From Camellia lanceoleosa (lineage: Eukaryota; Streptophyta; Magnoliopsida; Ericales; Theaceae), in the NCBI GenBank assembly GCA_025200525.1, contig CM045762.1:122390979-122454978 (forward strand): DNA of 64,000 bases. Reading direction: 5' to 3'. Positions within the stretch are counted from its first letter, which is position 1. The number at the start of each line of letters is the position of its first letter. Below, in pieces: positions 1 to 10,397 of this stretch. The notes beneath the pieces are model-generated. The model worked only from the letters and a program-made list of their open reading frames with translations, searched no databases and had not been told where the DNA came from. Position numbers and translations under genes: made by a program.

Positions 1-1010
1 GCGTGCTTGCTTTAGGCCATATAAAGCCTTCTTCAACTTGTACACTATATCTTCTTTGCCTTTGACAACAAAGCCTTGAGGTTGATCAACATACACCTCT
101 TCTTCTAATTTTCCATTCAAAAATGCTGATTTTACATCAAGTTGGTGCCTCACTTCTTTTGGAACATGAGCATAACAAATGCAACCAAACACCTTCAAGT
201 GATTCACCGATGGTTTCCTTCCACTACAAGCTTCAAAATGAGTTTTGTCCTTAAGAGCTTTTGTAGGACATCTATTCATCAAGTAAACTGCTGTATACAC
301 GGCCTCACCCCAAAAAGTTTTGGGTAGCCCCTTCTCATGAAGCATAGACTTGGACATCTCCTCTATGGTTCGATTTTTCCTTTCCGTCACACCATTTTGT
401 TGTGGAGTGTACCCAACAGTCAATTGCCTTTCCATTCCAATATCTTCACAAAATTTCATAAACTCATTTGAGTTGTATTCTCCGACTCTATTACTTCTCA
501 ATACTTTCATCAAACAACCACTTTGTCTTTCAACAAGATTTTGAAATTTCTTGAAGATAGAGAAAACTTCACTCTTTTGTCTCATGAAATACACCCAAGT
601 CATTCTAGTAAAATCATCAACAAAGATAATGAAGTACTTGTTACCTCCATGAGTTGGTGTATCCATGGGTCCGCACACATCGGTACGGACAAGCTCCAAT
701 GGTGTTTTAGCTCTCCATGCTTTCTCCTTTGGAAATGACACCCGGTGATGCTTTCCAAGTGCACAACCTTCACAAATACGTTGCACTTCATGAATGGTTG
801 GCAACCCAAAAACCATATTCTTTTGTTGTAGATGCTTCAAGCTTTGAAAATTCAAGTGCCCAAATCTTCTATGCCAAAGCCATGAATTATCAATCACATC
901 CATCTTCAAAGCCGCATTTTTGCTATACCGGAAAATGAGAGAAAAACTTCTATTCTTTTCCATCTTGATTTTTGCTACAACTTGGCTTTTCCCCCGCTTT
1001 GCCAAAAATT
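1..1010 (-). pseudogene. Copia pol: integrase fused to RT fragment
   Basis: The minus-strand frame from about 1010 to 1 is open throughout. It starts with the gag-pre-integrase motif [10 protein letters not shown], followed by the zinc-binding C-E-G-C-A-L-G-K pattern. The DDE core follows: D in [11 protein letters not shown] in IIFVDDFTR, and [16 protein letters not shown], which carries the catalytic E. At YAHVPKEVR (about 155) it jumps straight into [12 protein letters not shown], which belongs to reverse transcriptase, and goes on to YGLKQA at base 1. The integrase C-terminus and the first part of reverse transcriptase are therefore missing, with the frame kept. In the motif where integrase usually has D (RSDRGGE), this copy reads RSNRVGE, so a catalytic or adjacent residue also seems changed. 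Confidence 0.9.
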
Positions 1011-2110
1011 TTGCAAAAATCGTCTTCAAAGTGAACAAGATATCCATGCTCCATAAGTTGTCCAACACTTAGCAAATTTTGCTCCAAGTCTGGAACTAGG
1101 AGAACATCGGAAGTGAATCTTGTACCCATCTTGGTTTCTATAGCAATAGTACATTTTCCTTTTGTTTGGACTAAGGCACCATTCCCCATTTTTACTTGAG
1201 AACTGGAGGAAGCATCCATTTTTACAAAAATGCTCTCATCTCCTGTCATGTGATTGCTAAATCCGCTATCGAGAAACCATACATCCTTGTTTTGATCCGA
1301 TGCCTTGTGACAAGCATAGAACATGTGCCGTTCATTTTCTTGCTCCTCGGAAAAATTAGCTTGTTGACTGCTCTTGACTTGGCAATCCTTCTTGACATGC
1401 CCAAATTTGTTGCAATTGTAACATTTTGGCTTTCCTCGAAGCCAACAATCTTTATCAACATGATTGCTTCGGTTGCAAATTCTACACTTTTGTTGAGTGG
1501 ACTCTTCATTTTCCTTTCTTTGAAAATTAGACCTTTCTCTTTCTCTTGCATTTCTTGCGCTTCCGGTTGCATTTCTTCCTCTTCCTTGGGAATTAGAGGT
1601 ACTAACATTATGCTTGGATTGAAAGGCACTTTCAATTGACTTTTCAGATTGCCTACTCAACCTTTGCTCAAAGGTTTTAATTGAACCCATCAAATCTTCA
1701 ATACCCAAATCAACAAGATCTTTAGTTTCTTCAATGATAGCAACAATATGATTGTACTTCTCTGCAAAACTTATCAAAATTTTCTCAACAACTCTTTGAT
1801 TAGTAATATTATCCCCATAAATTTTCATTTGGTTTACAAGTTCCATAACCCTAGAAAAATAATCCTTCAACAATTCCATATCCTTCATCTTTAAATTTTC
1901 AAAATCTCTTTTCAATGATTGAAGTTTGATGGTTCTTACCTTCAAGTTGCATCCATACTCTTTCTGAAGAATATCCCATGCCTCCTTCGCTTTTGTTCCA
2001 TTGATAATTCTTGGAAAGATTGCTTCTGAAACTCTTTGTTGAATAAAAGAGAGAGCCTTTGAATCCTTCTTTCTTTGCCCTTTTAATTGTGGGGATTTGT
2101 CAAAGCTCAT
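950..2110 (-). pseudogene. Copia gag and aspartic protease
   Basis: This 386-codon frame begins in the UBN2/gag-polypeptide domain (LSFIQQRVSEAIFPRI; residues about 20-170). An Arg/Ser/Asn-rich linker follows, then two cysteine clusters: CRICNRSNHVDKDC (about 208-221), with CX2CX4HX4C spacing, and CYNCNKFGHVKKDC (about 230-243), the canonical zinc knuckle. Both would bind RNA in the virus-like particle. Next comes the protease motif VWFLDSGFSNHM (about 277-288), whose D-S-G is the catalytic Asp triad. The frame ends early at 950 because of a one-base slip near the run of C at 1000-1005, where the pol frame takes over. The first M is not the true gag start, which lies in the separate upstream frame. 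Confidence 0.9.
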
Positions 2111-2295
2111 TCATCTTTAGGTTCCTTGAACCCATTTTCAACAAGATCCCAAAGATCCGTATAGACAAAAATAGTTCTCATTTTCACATACCAAAAATCA
2201 AAATTTTCACCATTAAAGATAGGAGTAGATACATTTTGGTTGTTGGGATTCGCCATGGACGTCAGTTTGTTCTTGTTCGGGGCTTGTTTTCCCAT
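2107..2295 (-). pseudogene. Copia gag N-terminus
   Basis: These 62 codons open the gag of the Copia element. They contain the NGENFDFWYVKMRTIF stretch, typical of the DUF4219/UBN2 start of plant Copia gag, then DLWDLVENGF. The frame stops at TGA in KDE*, and the following gag domain continues in another frame. At least one nonsense change and one frameshift therefore separate the two pieces. A second ATG at 2256 (MANPNNQN) is the more usual type of Copia gag start. Translation from 2295 would add 13 residues. Confidence 0.82.
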
Positions 2296-2336
2296 ATTTG
2301 ATCTCTACGCCCAGCTTGTTCTTGACCCAACCAAAA

Positions 2337-2347
2337 CTCTGATACCA
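2337..2347 (-). other. Primer-binding site, tRNA-iMet type
   Basis: The minus strand reads TGGTATCAGAG, complementary to the 3' end of plant initiator methionine tRNA and standard for Copia elements. It sits four bases inside the LTR end. Confidence 0.92.
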
Positions 2348-2351
2348 CTTC

Positions 2352-2672
2352 TGTTAGCTTTTGATAAACTCTTTCTAGAATGAACTATTATTTTGTATTG
2401 AATTTTTCTCTCTTATTATTCATATCCTTTGCCCATAGGCTTACATCCTTTTATATAGAGAAGGTTATACATAAGTTCAATGAATAAGATCCATGAACCT
2501 AAACAACCTTGCAATTAACTAGGTATATGAACATAATCTAGACAATGTACTTAATAAATATAAAATACATGAATATAAAAATACATAAATACCAAGAATG
2601 TATGAACTCAATGTATCTAATGCATGCAATGTATCCAATGCATCTAATGTAAATATGGCATTAATTTTAACA
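2352..2672 (-). repeat. Copia 5' LTR (321 bp)
   Basis: The segment starts TGTTA and ends TAACA on the + strand, so the ends are perfect 5-bp inverted repeats. The inner end abuts the primer-binding site. On the minus strand a TATATAAAAGG box at about 2447-2457 is the likely promoter for genomic RNA. The far LTR is outside the window, so the target duplication (first bases TGTCG at 2673) cannot be checked. Confidence 0.88.
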
Positions 2673-2764
2673 TGTCGGGTGGTTGGGTAGGTGGTTTAGG
2701 GCTGCCAGAAATAGAAGACAAGGGTGATGGGTGGCTAGGGTTTAGGTGGGTGGCTAGGGTTTGG

Positions 2765-2931
2765 CTCTGATACCAAGAAAAGAGTTATAAAACATTGGCG
2801 CCCTAATTTGGGTGAGACGATGTCTATATATAATCAATATAAGACACATGAAAAAAGGAATTAAATAATTACACAATCAAACCCTAAAATTAAATTCCTA
2901 AATTAAATATACAATATTTCATATTCCAACA
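2765..2931 (-). repeat. TRIM-like short LTR with tRNA-Met PBS
   Basis: On the minus strand, TGTTGGAATATG (ending at 2931) starts an AT-rich stretch of about 155 bp with a TATATATAG box. It runs straight into TGGTATCAGAG at 2775-2765, a second primer-binding site. TGTTGG plus a tRNA-Met site at this distance fits a terminal-repeat retrotransposon in miniature. The inner LTR end does not show a clean CA, and no partner LTR was found, so the call is tentative. Confidence 0.5.
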
Positions 2932-3293
2932 TAAAAGAGGCAATAATTGTACATAAGAGTTCAAACTAATGGTGCACCAAAATGAGAAACAGTCCTACTG
3001 CCATTAGAGAAACTTGCACATTGATCCTTAATGATATACCAGAAGGAGTCAAGAACACAATTCAGAGGTGGATTACAGTGAATGATCTAAAGCACCTAAC
3101 AATTTGAATTTTAGAGGAGTCACCACCAATTAACAGGCAAAGAGGATCCAATAATTCAATATCACATGAAATAGTATTAGTACCTACCGAGTCTATAACT
3201 AAGTCCTCAACATTTTTCAAATAAATTTACTTGTGAACTGTGAAAAGCTTATTAGAACATCTGAATTGCCTGACACAATTAAGATATTATAAT

Positions 3294-3829
3294 TGTGGAG
3301 ACATAATTTTTGAATGACAACACGTGGCCGAGGTGACACCGAAGTGTCAGCCGAGGTGTCACGTATCTTGGTCATGACACCGAGATGATCTCGGCTAGGC
3401 CGAGGTTATCTGCAAACATACCGGAATTCGAGATAAGCGGATAAGGGACAAGAGTCCTAAAATGAGAGAGGACTTCAGTTTGGATAAAGATAAGACTCTT
3501 AGAGAGTTTATCCCAATCCTACTGGGAGTCCAAGATTAGCAGTAATCCTAAGTCCATTGAAGCTAGGCTTCTATTGGGACTAGGTTTGTGTTGGCCATAA
3601 AAGAGAGGCACTCTCATAGGTCTAAGGTATGCTTTTTATGCTCTGAATAGTGAGTTAAGCACTTTTGCTATCTTTGATAGATAACTGACTTGATCATCGG
3701 AGTGCCCCGGGTGGACGAACCACCGCCAGAATCTCTTCTTTTTGTGACAGATCGTTCGGGCTTAATCTATTCTGCCAGTGTTCTCCAGTTGAGTGCTTGA
3801 TTGGCAGTGTGGTCGGAAATTGACACACA
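3294..3829 (+). repeat. Solo LTR, Gypsy type (536 bp), TSD ATAAT
   Basis: The segment starts TGTG and ends CACA. It is flanked on both sides by ATAAT (3289-3293 and 3830-3834), a perfect 5-bp target duplication with no internal element: the mark of LTR-LTR recombination. A CATAAAAGAG box at about 3598 would be the TATA element. The downstream ACTGACTTGATCATCGGAGTG resembles the R region of plant Tat-type Gypsy LTRs. A related but truncated LTR lies inverted at 39800-40146. Confidence 0.87.
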
Positions 3830-3834
3830 ATAAT

Positions 3835-4740
3835 CACATAACAGACTCCAATCCAGATCAAACCCCTAGAGAACATTCTAGGTGATATATCATCAATAGG
3901 GCGTATGAATGAAGTTATACTACACAGGCAATAAGAATCTGTGATTGGAAGATTTCGTGTGTGTTGAGTTGTTAGACTCCTTTTTGAACTTTCACATTAA
4001 TGAAGATGAGTGTAGTGGGCCTAAATAATTAGACTAGTAGTGTAACACATTCATGAAGATGGAGACCTTATCTATTCAAATATTTAGTAACCTAAAAGGC
4101 TAGTCAGCCTCTCTGCTTGCCTGCAATGCTCTGATTTTAATGGAGAATTAGTAATTCTAGTTGTTGTTTTGTTTGTTTTTTCTAGGATGGTCCACAGTGG
4201 TACGTGGAGGAGCTGCATTGACATGTACTACTACTACTAATAATCTTCATGTCAATTTGAAAGTCTCATGAATAACAACGACAATTTATTGTAATATTAC
4301 AGATTTTTCAATCTTTATCATTAACAATAATTATAATAATCGTGGCTAGCTTTGTCCTCATCCTCTTTCACATAAGTTTTCAATCTTTATTATTATTAAC
4401 AATAATTTCTACAAACAGAAAACCAAAGGGGAAAAAAAGGAATAAAACTAGCAGGGCATCTTAACAACCTTTGGTTCACAAACCTTACAAATATAAGATA
4501 AAAATGTCCACTGATATCCTTGAGATTAACCATTGTACAGAGACCTAGCTATGCTTGATGATCAAAGTAGTTATGTGCTAGATTATTTTATTTTTAACTA
4601 CGGTCATAGCAGTGGACACATTATGAATGAATCTCAAATTTCTATAAAAGGAATCAAATTATGTAACCTCATACTTCTTACGAAAGCACCAAGAGAAGCA
4701 AGAATACATGAATTTATTAAATTTTCTGAAAAATGTACCT
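3835..4740. other. Intergenic, no gene recognised
   Basis: AT-rich DNA with short chance frames only. No conserved protein, RNA gene or clear transposon end was seen. Confidence 0.6.
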
Positions 4741-5297
4741 GAGATAAAGAGCAAGATAGATCGATCTGGTTCAAGAATGATAACGATCTGATCTGATCTG
4801 AGAATGAAAAAAATAGAGAGTTAATCAGCAGAACTAATTTGACAACAAGAAAGTAGGGATTCAAACTCGAACACCGATTAACACTTATTATGATATCGAT
4901 TTTGGATTTGCGATTTGAAAACTCAAGATGGGAGCTAATAGCGAGAGAGATCGAGTTCAAGTTCGAGTTCGATTAGCCTCGAGATCGATGAAGAACAGAG
5001 ACCGACGCGATTGATGAAGAATAGCAAATTTTGATGAACATTTGCAAATACAAATGGTATCAATCGTGATTGACAGAGTTCGATCGCAAGAGAGAAGAGC
5101 AATGTGTGAGAGAGTGAGATCTGAGTGTGAGTGTGAGGAGAGATAACGGAGTGAGATCTGAGCAATAACGGTGATTTTTTTTTTTTTTTTTGAAGTGAAG
5201 CATTGAAACACGAAGCAGCCCGTCATGTGGAGTAAAAAGTGGCATTTTTTAAAACGCCATTGTATGAACGCTGTTATAACTCGTTTTTCCTGTAGTG
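4741..5297. mobile_element. CACTA transposon end
   Basis: The right edge reads TTTTTCCTGTAGTG, the inverse of CACTACAGGAAAAA, the classic terminus of plant CACTA (En/Spm) elements. Subterminal DNA is rich in GATCTGA, GAGTGTGAG and ATCGA words. No matching left end was found, so the left limit is a guess. Sequence homologous to the second AKR region begins immediately after it at 5298, so this element marks the edge of the duplicated block. Confidence 0.6.
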
Positions 5298-5867
5298 ATC
5301 ATATCCAATATCCTAGGTATTATTAACCCTGTCCATAATCCTATCGTATTACTAGTCCTCATATACAACAGGAGAACATGTGGATGAATCAAATGCGTCC
5401 TTACAGAATAACCAAGAAGTGCCCGATGTTATTCTTTAACTATTCTTTCTTTTAATTGATAAGTAGTTTTCGACTAGCATTACCATGTCCCCATTGTACA
5501 CCCTTGTTCAATTAGAGTTTAAAGTCCTAAGAAATGACATACTGAGTTTACCACATGATTAGTGAACTTCATGAATTGCATGTTGTCTCAATGATATTAT
5601 AATAAAGGACTAATATCAATGGTTATATGTGATTTATGATCCTACCATCTCATTCCCAATTTACTGCCACAGTCCACTTGTTGGTCACATGGTTTGAACA
5701 AGGAAAGCAGAAATCATTGTGTAAATTTAAGAATAAATAGAGATTATCATTCTTTTCATGCTATGTTCAGGGTAGTACTTCCCATCATTGGAGTAACTAG
5801 GTTGCAATTTGAATTTGTGTGTTTACACTTCAATTTTGTTCTAGATTTGGGTTGCTATATTTCTTTC

Positions 5868-5980
5868 TTTTTTTTGGCACATCTGATACATCAGAGATCC
5901 TAGCAGGGGACCTCGAACCCTTGATCTCCTAGCGAGGTACAAGGGTTCTTCTGACCAACTGTGCTGGTTGGTTGGATGAC
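5868..5980 (-). mobile_element. tRNA-derived SINE copy
   Basis: The minus strand carries an A-box-like AGTTGGTCAGAAG (5961-5949), then 30 bases later a B box GGTTCGAGGTCC (5919-5908), the order and spacing of an RNA polymerase III promoter. The 3' part (ATGTATCAGATGTGCC then a T/A run) recurs at 7768-7817 and 52617-52671 as shorter relatives. Confidence 0.6.
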
Positions 5981-6896
5981 TATCTTTTCCATACCTCTCT
6001 CTCTCTCTCTCTTGTTGTGTTTATGAGGATTTGACTATTCCATAATTGCTTTATTATTTGCATATCTTTTTTGGAATGAATATCATGTTGAGTGAATAGG
6101 ACCCCAAAAATAAGAAATCACATAGTGAGTTTATTAGAGTCGGTTTTCTTGGGTGATTCTCCCTAATTTGGATTGGTTTTTTTGTGAATGATTCTCTAGT
6201 TTAGCTAAAATATAATGGGCAGAGATTAAGTTGGAGATGCTATCAATATATACATAATAGTGATTGATTATATTTACTTAAGAGTTGGTGTAAGAACAGT
6301 GTGATTGATTACTATGTGTGCCCAATTGAAATTGAAAGAAATCGTTGTCATTTGGGTCACTATTGTAAACATAATTTATGTGGGAAAACTATTTTTTTCA
6401 CACTTCTCACAAGATGTGTGAACATATCAAAAGTTTTTGTCGGTTAAAACAGTGTAATGTATCCCATTTAAAGCGGAAGACCCAGCTGATTTAACTAATA
6501 AGTGTTTTTGTGCGTGTGTGTGTTTTCTTACACAACTCGTCAAGTGTGATCAAAATCAGACTCCTCTTGAAAACTTTTTTGTGGTCTCTCATGGTGTTGC
6601 TTTTCATCTTAGGGCCTTCTATGCTTTTTTGTCAGACAATAAACAAATGGGTCTTTTGTTTTGATTTTTGGTTCTTCCCAGTTTACTTGTGTTGGGAAAT
6701 TACTTGTGAGGCATGTTTGATTGACAAGAGTGGACAGGAATTAGAGGAGTTGGGATTACATATCCTGTGAGGCCCATATGATTTTCATTTTTGGTATTCC
6801 CTAAACCTTAATTTGGTTATGTCTTGGGATTGAGATTGATAGTCCAATGGTATTACTAATTCCACAAAATGGTGGGATTACGAATACCACACTCCT

Positions 6897-7105
6897 GCCA
6901 TGTTTGTTTGGGTGGACATGAGCTTGGGATTGGACTAATAGTCCAACAAAATTATTAATCCGATGTTTGGTTAAACAATTGAAGTACGGACTAATTATTT
7001 TAAACTTGACTATTAGTTAAGATAGGATACATAATCCAACGGATACGTAGTTCTAGGACTATTAGTTATGGGAATGCTAATCCAGTCCGCCCAAACAAAC
7101 ATGGC
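6897..7105. mobile_element. MITE with 21-bp inverted repeats
   Basis: Ends are GCCATGTTTGTTTGGG at 6897 and its inverse CCCAAACAAACATGGC at 7105, with one mismatch over 21 bp. The 209-bp interior has no coding potential. The GTTTGTTTGG ends recall hAT-type MITEs. No target duplication was confirmed. Confidence 0.7.
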
Positions 7106-7767
7106 CTCCTAGTATTAGTAATCCCCTGCATGAGATTAGTCATATCACTCTCCATCCAATTGTAAAAAATAGTCCCTCCGTCTTGTTTCAGACTATATCA
7201 TACTCTAATCAATCATAGCACAAGTACTCCCATGAGATATATGATCTCATGCAATAACGTAGGTATTATTAATCCTGTCCATAATCTTATTGTATTACAA
7301 GTCCTTATATCCCACAAAATACCATATGGGTGATCAAACATGTCACCCTGAGTTATAAAAAAAAAGAGTAGTTTTTGACTAGCAATACCATATCCCCATT
7401 GTACACCATCGTTTAATTAGAGGTAAAAGTTGTGAGGAATGACATAAGTTTACCACATGATTAGTGAAATATATGAACTGTATGTTGCCTCAATGACATT
7501 ATGATAGAGGACTAATGTCAGTGGTTATATGCGATTTTATTATCCTACCTTCTCGTGACTAATTTATTGCCACAGTCCACTTTTTGGTAGCACAGAGTTG
7601 CTTTGAACAAGGAAAACAGTAATCATGTTGTAAATTTAAGACTGAATAGTGATTATCATTCTATTTAGGCAATGTTCTGGTAGTACTCCCTATGATAGGA
7701 GCAACTAGGTTGCAATTTGAAGTTGTGTGATTATACTGCAATTTTGTTCTAGAGTTGGATGACTATC

Positions 7768-7817
7768 TTTTTCTTTTTGGGGGGTACATCGGATACATTA
7801 GAGGCAGTAACATGGGA
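7768..7817 (-). mobile_element. SINE fragment
   Basis: The segment TTTTTGGGGGGTACATCGGATACATTAGAG and onward resembles the 3' part of the SINE at 5868. The same fragment precedes exon 3 of the intact gene at 52617-52671, so it was there before the duplication. Confidence 0.4.
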
Positions 7818-9112
7818 ACTCTAACCTTGTTTATGACATGTTTTTGGGAAGATGGGAGAGCTTAAGAAACTGGTTGAAGAGGGTAAGATAAAGTACATAG
7901 GTCTGTCTGAGGCCTCTGCTTCAACAATCAGAAGAGCACATGCTGTACATCCAATAACAGCTGTGCAGATGGAGTGGTCCCTGTGGTCAAGAGATATAGA
8001 GGCAGATATTGTTCCTACTTGCCGGTACGGTGTCATTTGTGCTAATTAATCTGATTGGAGAGTAAGAAGTATTTTGAAATTCTGATTTCATCCCTCTTTA
8101 AACTCTTTTTGTCAATTTCAGAGAACTTGGCATTGGGATTGTTCCATACAGCCCTCTAGGCCGGGGATTTTTATCTGGAGGTACCAACTTCATTGCGAAC
8201 TTGCCAGATGGTGATTTCCGCAAGGTCTGTTCACATACTTATTATTTTTACTTGCCAAATAAATTGAATAGAAGTATTTGTAAAAAATTGCTTGAAATTA
8301 TTATATCATGTTTCACTCTAAATTTAATTTGTGTGCCTGCCTTACAAAGTGATCAATCTTCTGAAACTCCCAAAATTTCATTAATCCCTATATGTGAGCC
8401 ATGGTAGTCAGTCAATATTCTATCTGTATTTTGACTCGTCATATGATATATCTTGGAACCCTGGGGGAATATAGTGTTTTCTCTCTCTCTCTACAATAAT
8501 TTTTTCTTGCGTACAAACTCTACACAATTATTCTGAATAAAAGAAGAAAAAAAGTCTTATTCTTTTGGCTGTCAGCGAACATTCGAAATGGGATCAGGTC
8601 GGCATGACCCCAGTAGATTATGTTCCAAGTGAAATTACTTGAAGGAAGTCAGAAAACATCTTGTTTTGTGCATGATTTTGAACTGGAACCCAGTGTGTAA
8701 TTATTAGGCTATACAAAGACAAATGTTAGCGACAAAGAAACTACCACAGACCATTCACAATTCTGAGGGACTCACAAGCTTGTGAGCGGTCTGTAGTTGG
8801 CTTCTGTGTCTGTAGTATTGCTGCTATACAAAATTCAAACCTGCTACAGGTAATCCATTATCTATACTATACTAGTATAATATGTGAGCACTGCATTTGG
8901 TGAAGACTCTTTTGTGAAGTTGTGTAACGGTTTGATTTCTCTCAAATGCCTAAAACATTTTTGCATTGTAATATGTATGCAAAATGTGTTTTTCCTCTCT
9001 TTTGTTTTTTTATATATATATATTTTTTTATAAATTTCATTTCCTGTTTATGTTCATTACAAACAAGTGTGTACACACGCACGATAGTGTATTTTTTCTC
9101 AATATTCTCATT

Positions 9113-9825
9113 CAGGGGCGGAGGCACGTGAGGCCCAGAGGGGTCATGCGCCCCTCCTCAACTTTTAAAAAATTATTCTTTTGCCTCTAATAAAAATATA
9201 TATTTCAATTTAATCCTTTTAAGTAATATCTTGAAATTTTTATATCACTATTTTCTTTACTCTTTTTTTTATAAAAAAAATGTTTAATTTATCACTTTAA
9301 ATGTTTAATTATGCTAAAAAAAATTCTTATAAATTTTATAGTAGAGAAATGCTATATATCGCTGATATTTTGTCACTGTTTTATATCACCTCTTATATGA
9401 CACATAATTATTACACAATTAATGACAACTAATAATATATTGTCATGTAATTCAATTATTCAAAACAGTGAAAAAAACAAGTAATATATAATAGCCTATG
9501 TATATTATTTATTCACCTTCCTCTCATTTCTTTCTTTATCCTCACTATATCTCTTTATGTGTGTGCATCTTAATATAATTTTATTCTCATATTTTATGAG
9601 GATATATGTAATTATTTTTTAAACCGTGATGATCATCCTATATAAAATAAATTAATAACAATAAAGTTAATGATTAATTAACTTGACCTTATATTTAAAT
9701 ATAACTTTTGCATCGTACTAATTTTTAGTCCTACTATCAAATAAAAATTAAGTTAAATTATGATTTTTATTAAGATTTCAGTTCAATGGTGCCGTTTCTG
9801 AGCCAAAATCCTGGCTCCGCCACTG
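9113..9825. mobile_element. hAT-like non-autonomous element, TSD (T/C)TCTCATT
   Basis: Left end CAGGGGCGGAGGCA, right end TGGCTCCGCCACTG, which inverts to CAGTGGCGGAGCCA. It is flanked by TTCTCATT (9105-9112) and CTCTCATT (9826-9833). Copy 2 (about 54228) has the uninterrupted site, so the 713-bp insertion came after the duplication. The interior is AT-rich without an open frame. Confidence 0.88.
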
Positions 9826-9935
9826 CTCTCATTGTAATATGTATGCATGTACATGCGTAATACTTGCATTGAAATTGATTTATTTTATACTTGACTTTTC
9901 TTAAAACTAGTGTTGTCAATGAGAAAACCTTTAGA

Positions 9936-10389
9936 CTGTGTTTGGTTGGAGAATTTAATGAGAGAAATGGAAAGGAAAAGAGAAAGGGAAATAGAAAGAA
10001 AAGGAGAAAGAATTAATAAGATTCGAATTCCAAGCTATGTTTAGTTAAGTTGAGAAATGGAGAAAGGAAATAGCCTAACGCTGTGTTTGGTTGGTAGATT
10101 TGAAAAGAGATTTGGAAAGGGAAACAGAAAAGTTAAGTGAAATGTGAAAAAAATATACCTATGTTTTACATAGTTTCACGTACAATTTCTATTTTCATTT
10201 CCAAATTTCTTCTCAAATCTTCCAACCAAACACAGCATAAGTGAACCCAAAAGACAAAAAATGGGATTGCAGTTTTCTCTCGCTTTCTTTTTCCTTGTGT
10301 TTTTCATATAACCAAACAAAAAGTGGGATTGTATTTCTTTTTCTCTTTCTATTTCTCTCATCTCATCAAATCCTCCAACCAAACAAGCC
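9936..10389. mobile_element. Nested hairpin MITE (GTGTTTGGTTGG ends)
   Basis: Outer arms start CTGTGTTTGGTTGG at 9936 and end CCAACCAAACAAG at 10389. An inner pair of the same motif lies at 10081-10235, so one copy sits inside another. Both are also in copy 2 (about 54574-55006), so they predate the duplication. Confidence 0.72.
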
Positions 10390-10397
10390 TTACGATT

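Larger units (their letters stand above)
1..2672 (-). mobile_element. Ty1/Copia LTR retrotransposon, 5' part
   Basis: Reading the minus strand from 2672 downwards gives, in order, a 5' LTR, a primer-binding site for initiator tRNA-Met, gag with a zinc knuckle, aspartic protease, integrase, and the start of reverse transcriptase at the window edge. Integrase before reverse transcriptase is the Copia order. The 3' half lies outside the window. The element is dead: it has a stop plus frameshift near 2105, a frameshift near 1005, and an in-frame deletion that joins integrase to reverse transcriptase near 150. The sequence right of the LTR (2673 on) is an older TRIM-like element, so this copy probably inserted into it. 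Confidence 0.93.
5298..7700 (+). repeat. AKR intron 2 remnant with partial tandem duplication
   Basis: Order in this copy is block A (5298-6095), block B (6096-6480), block C (about 7180-7250), then A' (7255-7700). The intact gene has B, C, A, A' before exon 3. Block A here ends with the bases that lie just upstream of exon 3 in the intact gene (TTTGGAATGAATAT) and then jumps back to block B. That is what unequal exchange within the intron would leave. Confidence 0.72.

Noticed and set aside
2059..2301. Plus-strand frame over Copia gag
   Set aside because: Antisense shadow of gag; no promoter or motif of its own.
2800..2815. TTGGCGCCCTAATTTG as a Gypsy primer-binding site
   Set aside because: Only the first eight bases fit, it lies within the TRIM-like LTR, and no Gypsy LTR end adjoins it.
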